Part shown: positions 38,723 through 50,001 of the stretch, one piece after another | How positions within the stretch are numbered: position 1 is the first letter of the stretch | How the letters are laid out: each line of letters begins with the position of its first letter | Source of the DNA: Mortierella sp. BCC40632 | Taxonomy: Eukaryota > Mortierellomycota > Mortierellomycetes > Mortierellales > Mortierellaceae | Direction: 5' to 3' | NCBI GenBank assembly: GCA_011634665.1 | Contig: WAEK01000002.1 | Coordinates: 186,001 to 250,000, forward strand | DNA: 64,000 nt | Program-made: the position numbers and the translations under genes | The notes under the pieces: model-generated | The model's input: the letters and a program-made list of their open reading frames with translations, nothing else | Databases searched by the model: none | Told to the model about the DNA's origin: nothing

Positions 38723-40194
38723 CTTCCCGGAGGGGAGGGGGGGAAGGGAGGGAATGGTATTAGGCAAATGGCCAAGGGGAAGAGGAGAAGGAGGAAAAGT
38801 GGAAGAGATGGAGGGTGTAATGCGGGTAAGAGTGAGAAGTAAGAGAGAGGGAGTGAGAGCGAAAACAAGAACAAAAAAATATAATAAATAAAAAAAAGTC
38901 CGAGATGGAGCGCCAATATAAAGAAAGAGAGAGAAAGGAGAAGAGATGCAAAGAATCTCTGTCAGGTCTCGCAACGCCTCCCATGCATGTCCACCATGGA
39001 GACAACCACTGTTTGCGGTGCCAATGTGCAGAAACACGGAGAGTGGGCAGGAGGAGAGGGAGGGTCGGTGGGTGAGGCAACATGCGAAAAAATTTGGTGC
39101 TCTGCACAGACCCGCAGATGCTCCATTATGCCCCAGAGTCTCCCTGTTGTGTTTGACACTGACCGTTCGAGAGAGAGAGAGAGAGAGAGCAAGAGAAGCA
39201 CCCGACAGATAGCGCCATGGTTGCTTGCTTGGTCAGCGAATGGCTTACGTACGAGGTTCTCACCATCCATGTTGGTAAAGGGGCAGACAGGGAAGTGGAG
39301 AGGGGCCATCCCGGGATGGGAGAGAGAGAAAGTCATTCAAAGATAGACATGGGTCCCCTTTCTCCTCTGCTCCTTACCCAGTGCACGTGCGATCCGCCAG
39401 TGTGGGCAAGAGTCACCATGCATGGTGCGTTTGGTCCCCTGAGAGTGCTCTGACCAGAAAGAAAGGGCGACAAATTGCAGTAAAACATTGGACCAATGTA
39501 CTCTTTGCCTTTCTTTTGCTTTTTGATTACCTTTTGGCTCTCTGCCATTCCCTAACCCTCCTTCGCCCCTCTCTTTGTCCTCTCTCTCTCTCTCTTCCCT
39601 CTTCCCTCTGGAGGAGGATACAAGTGAGCGATGGCTGAGGAGCAGTCGTCTAGGACTAGACGGTGTTCTCTCTTCCTCCCTTCCCCTACTCTCAATCTCA
39701 CCTTTCTCACCACTAGTCGAGCAAATCAGGGCGTACTTCAGCCTTAGCCCATTCCCTCGTATTAAATCATCTTTGTCGTTCGAGTCTTTTGTCCTAAAGC
39801 TCATCTCGTTAAAATATATTGATGCGCACATCCTCGTTATGAGAAATGCAAGCGATTAGGGGAAAAGCCCTAGCCAGTCAGAATTTATTTGGATAATTGA
39901 GCGGCAGGGGGGGGGGAGGAGAGAGAAGGGAAAAAAAAAAAAAAAATTAGGCAACAAATGCGAGGATTATGATACAATGACTAGAAAAAGGGAATTGTTC
40001 AATTGCAGAGTGGAGTGAACGGACTGGAAGAGGAGGCGAAAGGGAGATGAAGACAGCGGGTCAAATAGTAGTGGTAGTAATGGCGCTGGTACTGGTACTG
40101 GCAATGGTAGTAGTAACGGTAATGGCAGTATGTTGTTGGCCCAGTATCACAACAATAAAAATAAATAAATAAAATAAATAAAAAGTCAGGCAGA
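38723..40194. other. intergenic stretch between the two PPxY membrane-protein genes
   Basis: Purine-rich plus strand near 38740-38960 is the pyrimidine-rich leader of the minus-strand gene at 38722. A GA tract lies at 39170-39189 and a G run near 39908. No supportable exon was found. Confidence 0.5.
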
Positions 40195-41866
40195 TCAAAG
40201 GCGAGAGACCTCGACTGTAGTGGTATACTCGGGCGGCAGCTGTGAAGCGGTCTGCTCAGGAGCCAGAGGTGCGTATGGAGGAGGGCCCTGACTCCGAAGT
40301 CGGTATAGCACAGGGTGCATTGCACTGGGTAACCCATGTCGCTCAGACATTTCAGGGCCCAGGGACGAAGCTCTGTCGACAAGCATCGAGGTCGGTCGAC
40401 TCGAGACTGGGGATGCGGGCTGTGAACTTTCAGGTGTGGATGAGTAGCTGATTTGTTCGCTGGAATGCAGATGACCGGAGCTAGTGTTACTGCCGTGACT
40501 CTGACTGCTACTGGTACTGGACGATCGTACACCCGATTGATGAATATTGTTGCTTCCGGCCAGGCCCAAGCGCATGATGGAAAAGTGCCTGGCAGGCGTA
40601 AAGGAGAACGCAGGTGAAGGTGCGCTGATGACTGGGGCATTCACATCCTGTTCTGAGCCCGATGTGGTCACACTCGGATTAGGCGAGGAAGCTGGGGAGG
40701 AAGGGGCTGGCACGTTGTTTGCATTTGGAGCAGTAATTGAGCGGAGTCTTGCAAAGAGAGATGCACGACGGGAGGGTGCGGGGGTAGTAATCGAGGTAGT
40801 GGTGATAGTGGTGCTGACGGTGTTGGGGGTTGAATCTGGAAGACAGGCGGGATCGCCATAGCCATCGATCTCGCTCATATTTGTGGTCAATCGCTGAGCC
40901 TCAGCACCGTAGTGAACCTGTTGATCAGGAGAGATGTAGATGGTCTCGTTGTCGTAGAAGGGCTGGTCGAGCATATATGAGCGGTACTGGGGTGGGCAAA
41001 CTATCAGTCGAGTCAATTTGGAAGAAGACACAAAATCGGTTAGAGAGATCCGCCGGCTGGGCCACAATATTTACCCGTTCCAGAAGTGCGTTTGTTCCTC
41101 CCTGCTCGTGTGGCGCAGATCGGGGCGGGTAAGAGAACAGAACCCGAGCGAGACAGGAGGACAGGAGCGGTGCACAAAAGACGCACACACACACACACAA
41201 ACAAAAACAAACGAGTCTTTCTCGCCTATTTTGTCCAAACAGGGACTTGCGCTGGAAAGAGCGCAGTGCGGAGAGCGCAATGGCCCGACGGGCGGACAAT
41301 TTTTGAGCATTCACAATGATGTCAGTGAAAGAGAGCCGCTGCGCGGGACCAGGGCCTGTCTAATGGCCAAGGTGGCCAAGAGTAAGCTCTAGCCTGCCTG
41401 CGAGAGGGGGATCAATGGCCTCGAGAATGGCAGAGACAAAAGAGAAAGAGAAAGAGAGAAAAAGTACGGTCGAAGCCGTTGTGCAGGGAAAGGAGTGCGC
41501 TGAAGGGGAAGGAAGGAGGAAAGACTTGCCTTCGTCGGTCTCGGGACGATAGGTCGACGTGTGCCGCGCTCGATTCGCCTCGGGGTCAGTGCCCTCACGT
41601 TCACGTCTTCGTCGGCGACGTTCACGTCGGACGACATGTAGAGTGTAAAAGACAGCAACCATGAGGACCAGGAAAGCGATAAAGTAAAAGACGGTCTGGA
41701 TTGGCACACCCGCCTCACCAGAGAGAAGGTTTGAAGACGAAGAGTCGGGTGAAGACGAGGGATAATAGCTTGGGGTGCGGGTTGCAGTTGAGTTGGTGCC
41801 TGTAGTCATGATAGCCGTACGTATGGTAGAGGCCGAGGATGACAACGTGGAGAAGACATCTGCCAT
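40195..41866 (-). CDS. single-pass membrane protein with three PPxY motifs
   Basis: Exons are 41866-41530 and 41000-40195, giving 380 residues. The intron starts with GC (AAG|GCAAGT), a classic GC-AG donor. The N-terminal 52 residues are Ser/Thr-rich with no signal peptide. The membrane helix (about 53-78, VFYFIAFLVLMVAVFY) is followed by a strongly basic stretch (RRERRRRRRERE). The phase-1 splice restores VCPPQY near residue 115, and the C-terminus has GPPPYAPL (about 352) and LPPEYTTT (about 368). The middle is Ser-rich and disordered. As for its neighbour, PPxY motifs suggest recruitment of an Rsp5-type ligase. The upstream in-frame hydrophobic stretch (MNILHD and on) comes from a T-rich leader and is not taken as a signal peptide, though it cannot be excluded. 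Confidence 0.7.
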
Positions 41867-44574
41867 GGTGAGAACGTGGATGAATGCAGGGTGTGGAGAG
41901 AAAGAAAGAAGAAAGAAAAAAAAAAGGGTGAAAAGGGTCTTGGCGTCATGCAGGATATTCATGATCCGCAAAGAGCGCGGCGGACGGAGGCCACAACGCA
42001 GGGGGGCAAAAGGTTGGTGATGGAGGGCGGGGCGGGCGCTGCTGATGGCAGCGGTGTGAAGTAGGGGGGTGGGGTGGGAATAGAGAGGGGTGCTTTTGCG
42101 TGTGCGTTTGCGTGGTGCGAATGAGAGAAGGGAGAGTGAAAAGAGGAGAAGGTGATGGAGAACGACTCGAAGGAGCAAGCGAGTCGAGAGTGAAGGGGCA
42201 GGTGGCCGATCGAGGGGTGACGAGAGAGAGAGAAAAGACGAGGGAGGGTATAAGAGAGAGGACGAAGGCGAGGATGAGAGCGAAAAAAGGACGATAGTGT
42301 AGAAAGAGAGAGAGAGAGAGAGAGAGGAAGAGAGAGAGAGAGGAAGAGAGAGAGAGAGGAAGAGAGATGAAGGAGAAGAAGATAAAAAAAAAAAAAAAAA
42401 ATATCGCCGTGTTTGCTCGACCGGGTATACCCCTCTTCTTCTCTCTGAACGTGACCGGCACAGGAGAAAGTGGACCGACTCCTCCGACCATCGTCGCATG
42501 TGCACGAACATTGCTCCCGCTCCTCGAGCCGCGCCTTGTCCCTGATTTCCTTCCTGTTCTTCCGGTCGTTCCTTTTCCGCATCCTCTTGTTTTCGCAGAA
42601 AGGGATCGATTCTACAGCTGTCTGGTAGAGCATTGCGAAGTTTCGACGATCAACCGGGACGCAAGACGACTCTTTTGTGTGGGTCGATAAACAGATACGC
42701 GTTGTCCATCATCGCAATGCTGTACAAACCCCAAGTTGGCGAACTGGCGTTTGTGTCAGTTGTCAGTCCCGTACCCTGTTCTCGCATAACGGAAAATGAA
42801 TATGTCCGGACAATCAGGGCTCAAGCAGTTTTTAACATCAGAGAACATGGGTCTACGTCAGATGCGGCTGTGGGATACTGTGCGATGCTCGCAATGGTTG
42901 CCTTTCAGCGACTCGGGTGTTCGGCGATTGAGTAACTACCACTTCTTTTGCAACCCCTGCTATCGTCCCTGGGGTACTTTTTCTCTCTTCTTTTACCAAC
43001 TTCTAGAAGAAGGGTCTTCTCTCTCTCCCCCCCTCTCTCTCGACATTAGGTCCGTGCCTGATCTCAAACCCTTCCAGTTAAGCTGCAACAGCCAAAGTCA
43101 TCGACAGCCCAGCCGCTGCGATTGCTCTTTTTCTCGAGGTACCTCGAATGTAGCAGCCTATCCTTTTCTTTACATAATGCCGCTCGCCTATACATAGCTC
43201 TTCCCTCACTTACAAAACCAAGTATGCATTCCAGACGTTCCTTAACTTCCGTCGACTGCTTATCTACATTAACAGGGATCGCGATCTGCTCCTTGCAGAC
43301 GTTGTCCACTGCGACAAGCAAGGGACAATGAGACCTGGTCTAGGTTGTTGCACCGCACTTTTATGCCAAACTTGAGAAGCACTCTCTCGCCACCAGTGGT
43401 CACGAGACCGCCTATGCACTCTGAAACCAAACGTCCAAGGAATCGAACCAACAAGCACCAGGATGATTGTTGACCTGGAAGGTTCACACCACGGTCTTCG
43501 TGATGAGAGGAAGGATCTTTCCACGTATCCAGTCAGACAGTCGTTATAGAGTTGAATTCCAACTACACGGGGATTGGAGCAATCATACCAAGAGGGGAAG
43601 GTCCATCGGCTATCATGACCACCTTGTAAGAGTCAACAACAAAGTGGTCCTACGAGCAAACGTTGAAAGATTCTGTTAAGAAGGCAGGGGTCTGACTCAG
43701 AAGGAGGAGGTCTGTTCGCAAAAGCGGTCATAAGAGAGCGAGAGGACAAGAACAAAAAAAAAAAAAGAAAAGAAAAGAAAAAGGCGCACTCTCCTTTTCA
43801 TTTTGCCGGATGTCCTGTAGATCCATGACAGCAAAGGGGCTCAACTTATATCTGCGAAAATAAAAAGAGTCGGTCGTAAGAGATTGTCACTTCGTCAAAC
43901 GGTTAGAGTAGGACGTGATTCAGTAGACCCTTTGAAAGAAAATTATGTCCGATGTGAATGATTTCATTGACGACATCAAAAGATGAGGCATCCGTCGGTC
44001 AAAGTGTAGGATGAAGGCAAAAGTCCTCCCTCCCCCTTGGACGACCTTGTCGGGAGAGAATGTCGCTGCGCAGCCTATCACCAGTACCAGTTGACCTTAG
44101 GAGACGAGTCAATTAAAGGGACGATGCGCAATGTTCGCTTTCGAACATATGTGTCCGCTGCTCTTGTTCAATTAACATTACTTATCACAGGACAAGGTCA
44201 AGCAGCCCGAAAATGGTAAACCCTTTTGCTCATCCGACGTGCCTCCGAAGGCCAGTAATGAAATCTACCGGAGCGACTGGCCGAACACATTCTTTGCCAC
44301 GCGCCGAGTCAGAAATCAAAAAAGAAAAAAAAAAATCAAGAGGGTTTATTCCCAATAGGGACACGCTCGCTACAGAAGATTAGCCGAGCCGTTACTGGCA
44401 ATAGTTTTATTGTTGCATCACGTTTAGCTCATGACCACTTTGAGGCTTCAGAGTTTGGTAGAGACTAGGCAATGTCAATCTCTACTCAAGCAATGCCTCA
44501 ATACAATTGGCTACACAAATGCGGGGAGAGGAGGGTGTTTGGTACAACAAATTGTGTTCAAAGAAAATGAAAGC
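41867..44574. other. 2.7-kb stretch without a supported gene
   Basis: Holds GA tracts (42300-42370, leader of the minus-strand gene at 41866), A runs at 42385-42399 and 43754-43766, and short frames without domains. Nothing else is recognised. Confidence 0.45.
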
Positions 44575-45370
44575 TTAGGCGACCCATGCGCTCTTGACAA
44601 GCTCCGTAAGTCCGACATCCGAGGCGTTGAATTGGTAACAGCCAACAAGGCACAGGAGCGTGGCACCCCTGAGTGTCCAAACAAAGGCTTTGTTAGCAGC
44701 GACACCAACCTTGGCCGGATGCAGATAGTCTGTAATCATTGCATCGAATCCCATGTGAGCATGGATAGGAACAACAACTCCCAGGAGACTATCTGTGATG
44801 GGGTGGGCACCCTGGAAAGCTGATGCAACAAAGAGTGGCACCATTGAAACAGTGAGAAGGCGCTCAAAGTCCCAATGATGCGATCCATGAGCCTTATCTG
44901 GTGGTGGGATCTTATAAATTGTTGGCTTGTAAACATCTGTCACATCTCCGGAAGGCTGGCCAGTCGAGGCAGCGGTGGTGCGCGCTGCAATAAAATATAG
45001 AGAAGAGAGAAAGTGAGAAATACTATTAGAATCGATACCTTGAGAAAGGACTATAGTGGAATCTCTTGAGGTTTCCAGTCCACGGACATGGCAGAGGTCG
45101 GCTGCCCAGAAACAGTCATCTCTTTCATCCAAGTGCCTGCATTTTGTCGCGCTGTAGCGTTGGCTTGAGTCGACAGATGCTCAGTCGGTTCTCCAGGATG
45201 CTTTTCGAGCGGGTAGGCTGTCATGACCTTCCGAGCAATGGAGACTTACAAATGTGAAAGTAGATGCGGCTATTATTGAAAGGTGCCGAGGGACGGAGAG
45301 CAGCCGAGACAACTCGCAGCTGGGAAGTGCGCGAGAGCACCAATGGAGTAGAGTATAGACGGAGGGCCAT
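44575..45370 (-). CDS. SDH4: succinate dehydrogenase membrane anchor subunit (CybS)
   Basis: This is the small cytochrome b subunit that anchors complex II in the inner mitochondrial membrane and helps form the quinone and haem sites. Exons are 45370-45250 and 44984-44575 (GT-AG, phase 1), giving 176 residues. Exon 1 is a mitochondrial presequence (MALRLYSTPLVLSRTSQLR). The mature part carries the family block HGSHHWDFERLLTVSMVPL, then three helices, HAHMGFDAMITDYLHP with the conserved Asp-Tyr of the quinone pocket, and the C-terminal ELVKSAWVA. Length fits the family. The intron contains a second acceptor/donor pair (45151-45039) that would insert a stop. A divergent neighbour starts 1.07 kb away, and a complex III subunit lies beyond it. 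Confidence 0.88.
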
Positions 45371-46435
45371 GGCGCGAAAGTATGTGGAAGAGTGTGTGAG
45401 AGTGGAGGAGCGGGGCGATGGTGACTTCGGGTCATGTCCGCGACCAGTTCCGTCGATGAGTGTCACGTTATCGGACCCAATTTTTCACGCGTTCCATTGT
45501 TCATTGGAAGGCAAACGATGCACGAAGCATTGTAAGCTGATGCCAGAGTATGAATGGGGACAGTAAACAGGAAAACGAGCATTAAAAAGGAATGCCTCTT
45601 ACACCCAGAGCCAGATTCTTTGGTATCCTACCCATCGCCTAAAGGCTCCCGATTCATTCCCCTGTTCATTTGTTCATGGATTGTCGTAACAGGGAGGAGA
45701 GGTGTTATGTCTGGTCGAGAGCCAGTTCTCTCTCTCTACTTGTTTATGGCTCCTACTCGGTCTCTTTCCTCTCTTTCGTACTTTTCCCGTGTCCAACTTG
45801 CCACCAGAAAATGACCGGTCAGCTTTGCCCAAAGGATACTGAGGACCAACATAATCGAAATATATCTCTTTGGAATACGGTGGTCGTGGCAAATGTATTC
45901 TTGGATTTCCCACCATTGGTACATGTCAGGACATTCTTGTCCACTGAGTAGCGATTGATAGAGGCTAACTGAAAGAGAAAGTGTAGGATGGAAGAAGTTA
46001 CTCAACTTCTATGAAAAGGTGCGAGCTCCCCTTCTATATTCATAGCGAACCAGATCAGCGAAATGGCTTTGTTTTTACTCCTTAGGTCAGTCTCTTTGAT
46101 ATAGGGTAATAGAGGAGCAACTTTAGGACGATGAGTCTTGCCTCTTTGGAATGGAAAAGCGCCCCTATCAGTGCGCCTGACATCTGGTGAAGTGCAGAGC
46201 GAATGCAAGGAGGCGAGCGCCAGGGTATTTCAACAAACCACTTTGCGGACCCAAGCCTTCGCACGCAAGTGATTTATCTTCCTCAGACCGAATTGCGCTT
46301 TCAATCATCATTCAATCATCTCAAGACTCGGTTGACATTGTCATTCCAACACCTTTACTATCGCCTTGTTTTTCCTTCCCTCTCTCTCTTTTTATAACCC
46401 TATTGTTCAGTTGCCTACTTTTTTTCTCGCTCACT
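45371..46435. promoter_or_regulatory. divergent intergenic region of SDH4 and the pro-domain gene
   Basis: About 1.07 kb between two start codons that point away from each other. The right end is strongly pyrimidine-rich (46370-46430). No TATA box with good placement was seen. Confidence 0.4.
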
Positions 46436-46780
46436 ATGGCCCATAAACTCGACCACGGCATTTTCACGTACTTTGACATCAAGGTCGCACCCGATGCTGT
46501 CGATAGTGTCATATCCTGGGCAAAAGAAGCCTCAAAGAATGCTATAGGACCACTTTCAGGAATTGAGTATGTTGGTAAAGTGGGTAATCTGCCAGACCAT
46601 CTCCTCTACAGAGCACCAAAGCTCTTTCCAGCAACCGAAGGTTCAGAAGCACCACAGGGCCTAGAAGAGCTAGAAGAGCGTCGCAATACGGCGATTGTGG
46701 ATTCTATCTCGGCATTTCAAGGCGTCCTCGATGTCGATATTCAGTCTTTAAGGCAGCGAGTCAAGCGAGATGAACTGTGA
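46436..46780 (+). CDS. stand-alone kexin/furin-type S8 pro-domain-like protein
   Basis: A single exon codes for 114 residues. The product resembles, by memory of the family, the N-terminal pro-domain of proprotein convertases. It has FTYFDIKV (first strand), a helix (DAVDSVISWAKEA), then IEYVGKVGNLPDHLLYR, which parallels the G-Q-hydrophobic-G-L-x-x-H-Y segment, a Glu-rich insert, a second helix (IVDSISAFQGV) and a dibasic end (QRVKRDEL) like the autocleavage site. No protease domain follows; the cytochrome bc1 core gene starts 211 bases later. There is no signal peptide after the ATG. The frame stays open upstream and reads hydrophobic, but without an ATG. GTGAGC at the stop resembles a splice donor, so it could be a truncated kexin copy. 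Possible role: subtilase inhibitor or chaperone. Confidence 0.55.
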   Translation: MAHKLDHGIFTYFDIKVAPDAVDSVISWAKEASKNAIGPLSGIEYVGKVGNLPDHLLYRAPKLFPATEGSEAPQGLEELEERRNTAIVDSISAFQGVLDVDIQSLRQRVKRDEL

Positions 46781-46991
46781 GCTCTGAGATAGAGACTTGA
46801 GCTCAGAGAGTCCAGGTCGGATTTCTTCAAATAAAAGTGAGAGTGGCAAGCAGGCAGAGTGGCTTATCATCACGGGATCATCTCGGCCTGTTTTCGGCAC
46901 TTCGGAGGAGCAAAGAAAACTAAAAGGTTGTGTTCGTGCATCGTCCGTCTTCCCATTCCATCTCCCTGACTCCCTCCTCCCTCACTCCGCA

Positions 46992-49213
46992 ATGGCTTCC
47001 CGCTTGTTGTTGTCTAACGCCATCAAGGCCAGCCGCCCTTCCTGGGTTCGCCAGGTATGAAGCTTGATGTCCTCGGCACTAGGCCAAAAAGAGTACGGAG
47101 CAAAGGATCTGCCTGATTCTCCGATCATCACGACCCTCCGGACACGACACGACAAATCCCGTCCGGAGGATCAGTCCGGAACATCCATAATCATCATTGA
47201 CGATTGCACCACTGCGACCGTCGCTGCTCAGGATTCTTGACAATTACATGTTCTCTCACGATTACGTCCTTTACACTCCAGAAAACTGCCCTGATTCGAT
47301 CACATCCCTTTATTTGAGAAAGAAAAAGAAAAAGAAAAAAAAAAATCGCGTTCTCCGGTTCAATTCACGATGAGGATCATGCTTTGGATTCGCGCTTCAA
47401 TGCTCCAAATACACCCCAAAGCGACTCGAGAGAGGCTCGATAGTAGCGCGAATAACCTGTTATAGGCGACACGCGACTAACGACCTTTATTCCTACGGCT
47501 CTATTCGACCATCTCTTCCTATAGGCTGCTCGCCCTCTCTCTACCTCGGTCGCCAGCCAGGCCGCTCGCATTACCGCCCTCAAGAACGGCCTTACTGTCG
47601 TCACGGACTCTGATGCTTCCGCCCAGACTGCCTCTGTTGGTGTCTATGTCGATGCTGGCAGCCGTGCCGAGACCATTAACGGAACCGTCCACCTCTTGGA
47701 GCAGGTCGCTCTCAAGGTATGATTGCCATTCAATTAAATCCTAACCTGAATACCGGCAACAGGCATTCAATGGCATAGGTTAGGGATGAAGGGAAGGGTG
47801 GGATGGATTATCGAGTCGGTTCAACACTCTTGTATCAATGCTTTAAGGATGAGCAGGTGTTGAACGTCAGAGACCGGAGGATTTCTTTTGAAAAAGACTC
47901 TGGACCATAACCGATTGATACCTTGCTATCTTCTATCTAGGGCACTAACTCTCGCAGTGGAAAGGATATTGAAGCCCAGGTCGAGAGCATTGGTGCTTCC
48001 TTGGATGTGAACGCTGGCCGTGAGCAGATTGCTTACACTGCCAAGTCCTTGGCTGCTGACGTCCCCAAGTCCATTGAGGTTCTTGCCGATGTCGTCCAGA
48101 ACGCTTCCTTGAGCACCGATGCTGTCAGCGCTGCCCGCAACGCCAGCATTGCTGCTCCCGAGCAGTCTCCTGCCGAGATTGTCTTTGAGCACTTGCATGC
48201 CTCTGCCTTCCAGGGTACATAACGTTTATCGGAATTCTTTCACGGTGGTTCATTTGGCTACAGACTGTAGCATAGGGTGACATGCATCTACTTTTACTAA
48301 ATTCTCTATTCACTCCCCAATACTCTCTCGTGGGTTAATAGGCAGCTCCCTCGGACGCAAGTTCACCGGAATTGCTGACAGCGTCCAGACCTTGACCTCC
48401 GACGACCTCTCCAACTTTGTCAAGAAGAACTATACCGCTGACCGCATGGTCCTTGTCGGCGCTGGCAATGTTGACCACGACTCGTTTGTTGCTCTCGCTG
48501 AGAAGCACTTCAACAAGGTTTCCTCGTCCGTCGAGCCCTCAGGCTTGGGCAAGTCGAACAAGTTCGCTCCCAGCTTCTTCGGATCTGAAGTCCGTCTTCA
48601 GGATGATACCATGCACCAGGCCCACATTGCTCTTGCTGTTGAGGGCTGCCCCAGATCTTCTCCCGACTACTACACCCTTGAGATTATGAAGACCATCATC
48701 GGCTCTTGGGATCGCTCTCTCGGCGCTGCTACCCACAGCGCTACCAAACTCGCCGCCATTGTCAGCGACAACAAGTTTGCCAACTCGTTCATTTCGTTCA
48801 ACAAATCTTACACCGACACTGGACTCTTTGGAATGTACTTTGTCACTGAGAACGATGACTGCCAGGATGACTTTGTCCACTTCCTCCAGAAGGAGTGGGC
48901 TCGTCTCTCTGCCTCGGTCACCGATGTCGAGGTTGAGCAGGCCAGACAGAAGCTCAAGGCTTCTCTCCACTTGAACTTGGATGGCCCCTCTGCTGTTGCT
49001 GAGGACCTTGGCCGCCAGTTGGCTGCCACTGGCAAGTACGACTCGGCTGATGAGATTGAGAAGGCTATCAGCAAGATCACTGCTGCTGATGTTCGCCGTG
49101 TTGCCTCTGAGTACCTTTGGGACCGTGAGGTTGTCGTTGTTGGTCTTGGACCCATCGAGTGCTTGCCCGACTATGCCCGCATCCGTGGCAACATGTCCTG
49201 GAACAGATTCTAA
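46992..49213 (+). CDS. COR1: cytochrome bc1 complex core protein 1 (MPP-beta-like)
   Basis: This is a matrix-side core subunit of respiratory complex III, related to the beta subunit of the mitochondrial processing peptidase. Exons are 46992-47054, 47525-47716, 47941-48214 and 48342-49213 (all GT-AG), giving 466 residues. The presequence is MASRLLLSNAIKASRPSWVRQ and its neighbourhood. The peptidase M16 fold is clear: ALKNGLTVVTDSD, VYVDAGSRAET, and the active-site-equivalent HLLEQVALKGT (residues 77-81), where the zinc motif HxxEH reads HxxEQ. The product is therefore probably catalytically dead. Later blocks include LTSDDLSNFVKKNYTADRM with VGAGNVDHD and the C-terminal half domain. The codons are C-rich, indicating high expression. 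AATAAA lies 136 bases after the stop. The upstream neighbour on the same strand ends 211 bases before. Confidence 0.9.
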
Positions 49214-49348
49214 GTAGAGAACAAACGTTTTTCGAACAAAACCAAAAAATGAAAACGAAAAAAAAAAAATCGGGAGAAGTGAGCCGACGATACAGAAAAA
49301 AAGACAACGCCAGACGACCAAGATGTAGATCGCATGACACCATTATAT

Positions 49349-49354
49349 AATAAA
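49349..49354 (+). terminator. polyadenylation signal of COR1
   Basis: AATAAA, 136 bases after the stop codon. Confidence 0.5.
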
Positions 49355-50001
49355 TGCCCAAAAAAAAAGTGACCGAGGCATGATTCAAGAAAGTAAAGAA
49401 GTGAACCTCCCTTTTGTCGGCTTTGCAATGCGTCTGGTGGAAGATTTAATCCACCATCTGTTTTTTTCTTTTCTTTTTTCCACACGGGCAATGTGCTTGA
49501 CAATCGGTGTTATCAAACTAGTAAAATTTCCACCGGAGCTCGTACGAAAAGGCTTTCCATGAAGCAGCAATAGTATTTGGAACGGCATAGAAGAATAGAT
49601 CCGACAACAGTTAACTCTCCATAGAAGGTCTTCTACTTACAAAGTTTCTCCAAGCAAAACTCAGCTGATTCCTGCAGAGCTCTACCAGTGCCGGTCAAAT
49701 TGCTCAACAACCAAACACAAGCAGATGGTACAAGATGATTGAGGCAGCGGCTATGGTAACGAATACACACTCACTAAGGACAGCCCTTCTAGCTCGCTAT
49801 TGTTCAGGTGGTTCAAGTTAAATAATCTAATTGTTCTTGCTCCTCCTTTTGTTCCAGCGACCTCCTCGGTCGTGGAGATTGTGGCGCGCGATTTTGTATT
49901 TTATTTTTACGTTTTGGACGTATCGTATAAACTGGTCGTTACGGAACTTGCAACCTCTTGTGCCTTTCTTCCCCCTTTGCATCATTCACCAACACAAAGA
50001 C
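49355..50001. other. intergenic leader region of the SNF2-RING gene
   Basis: No exon was seen. The last 150 bases are T/C-rich. The frame is open upstream of the ATG at 50002 but begins without a convincing ATG context. Confidence 0.4.

Noticed and set aside
41867..41962. Upstream ATG giving a 32-residue hydrophobic N-terminus for the PPxY protein at 41866
   Set aside because: The hydrophobic residues come from T-rich leader sequence, and the neighbouring paralogue-like gene also lacks a signal peptide. Kept only as an alternative.
43264..43524. Overlapping minus-strand frames of 72-86 residues in the 42-44.5 kb gap
   Set aside because: No recognisable domain, no consistent splice partners, and both frames over the same bases look equally random.
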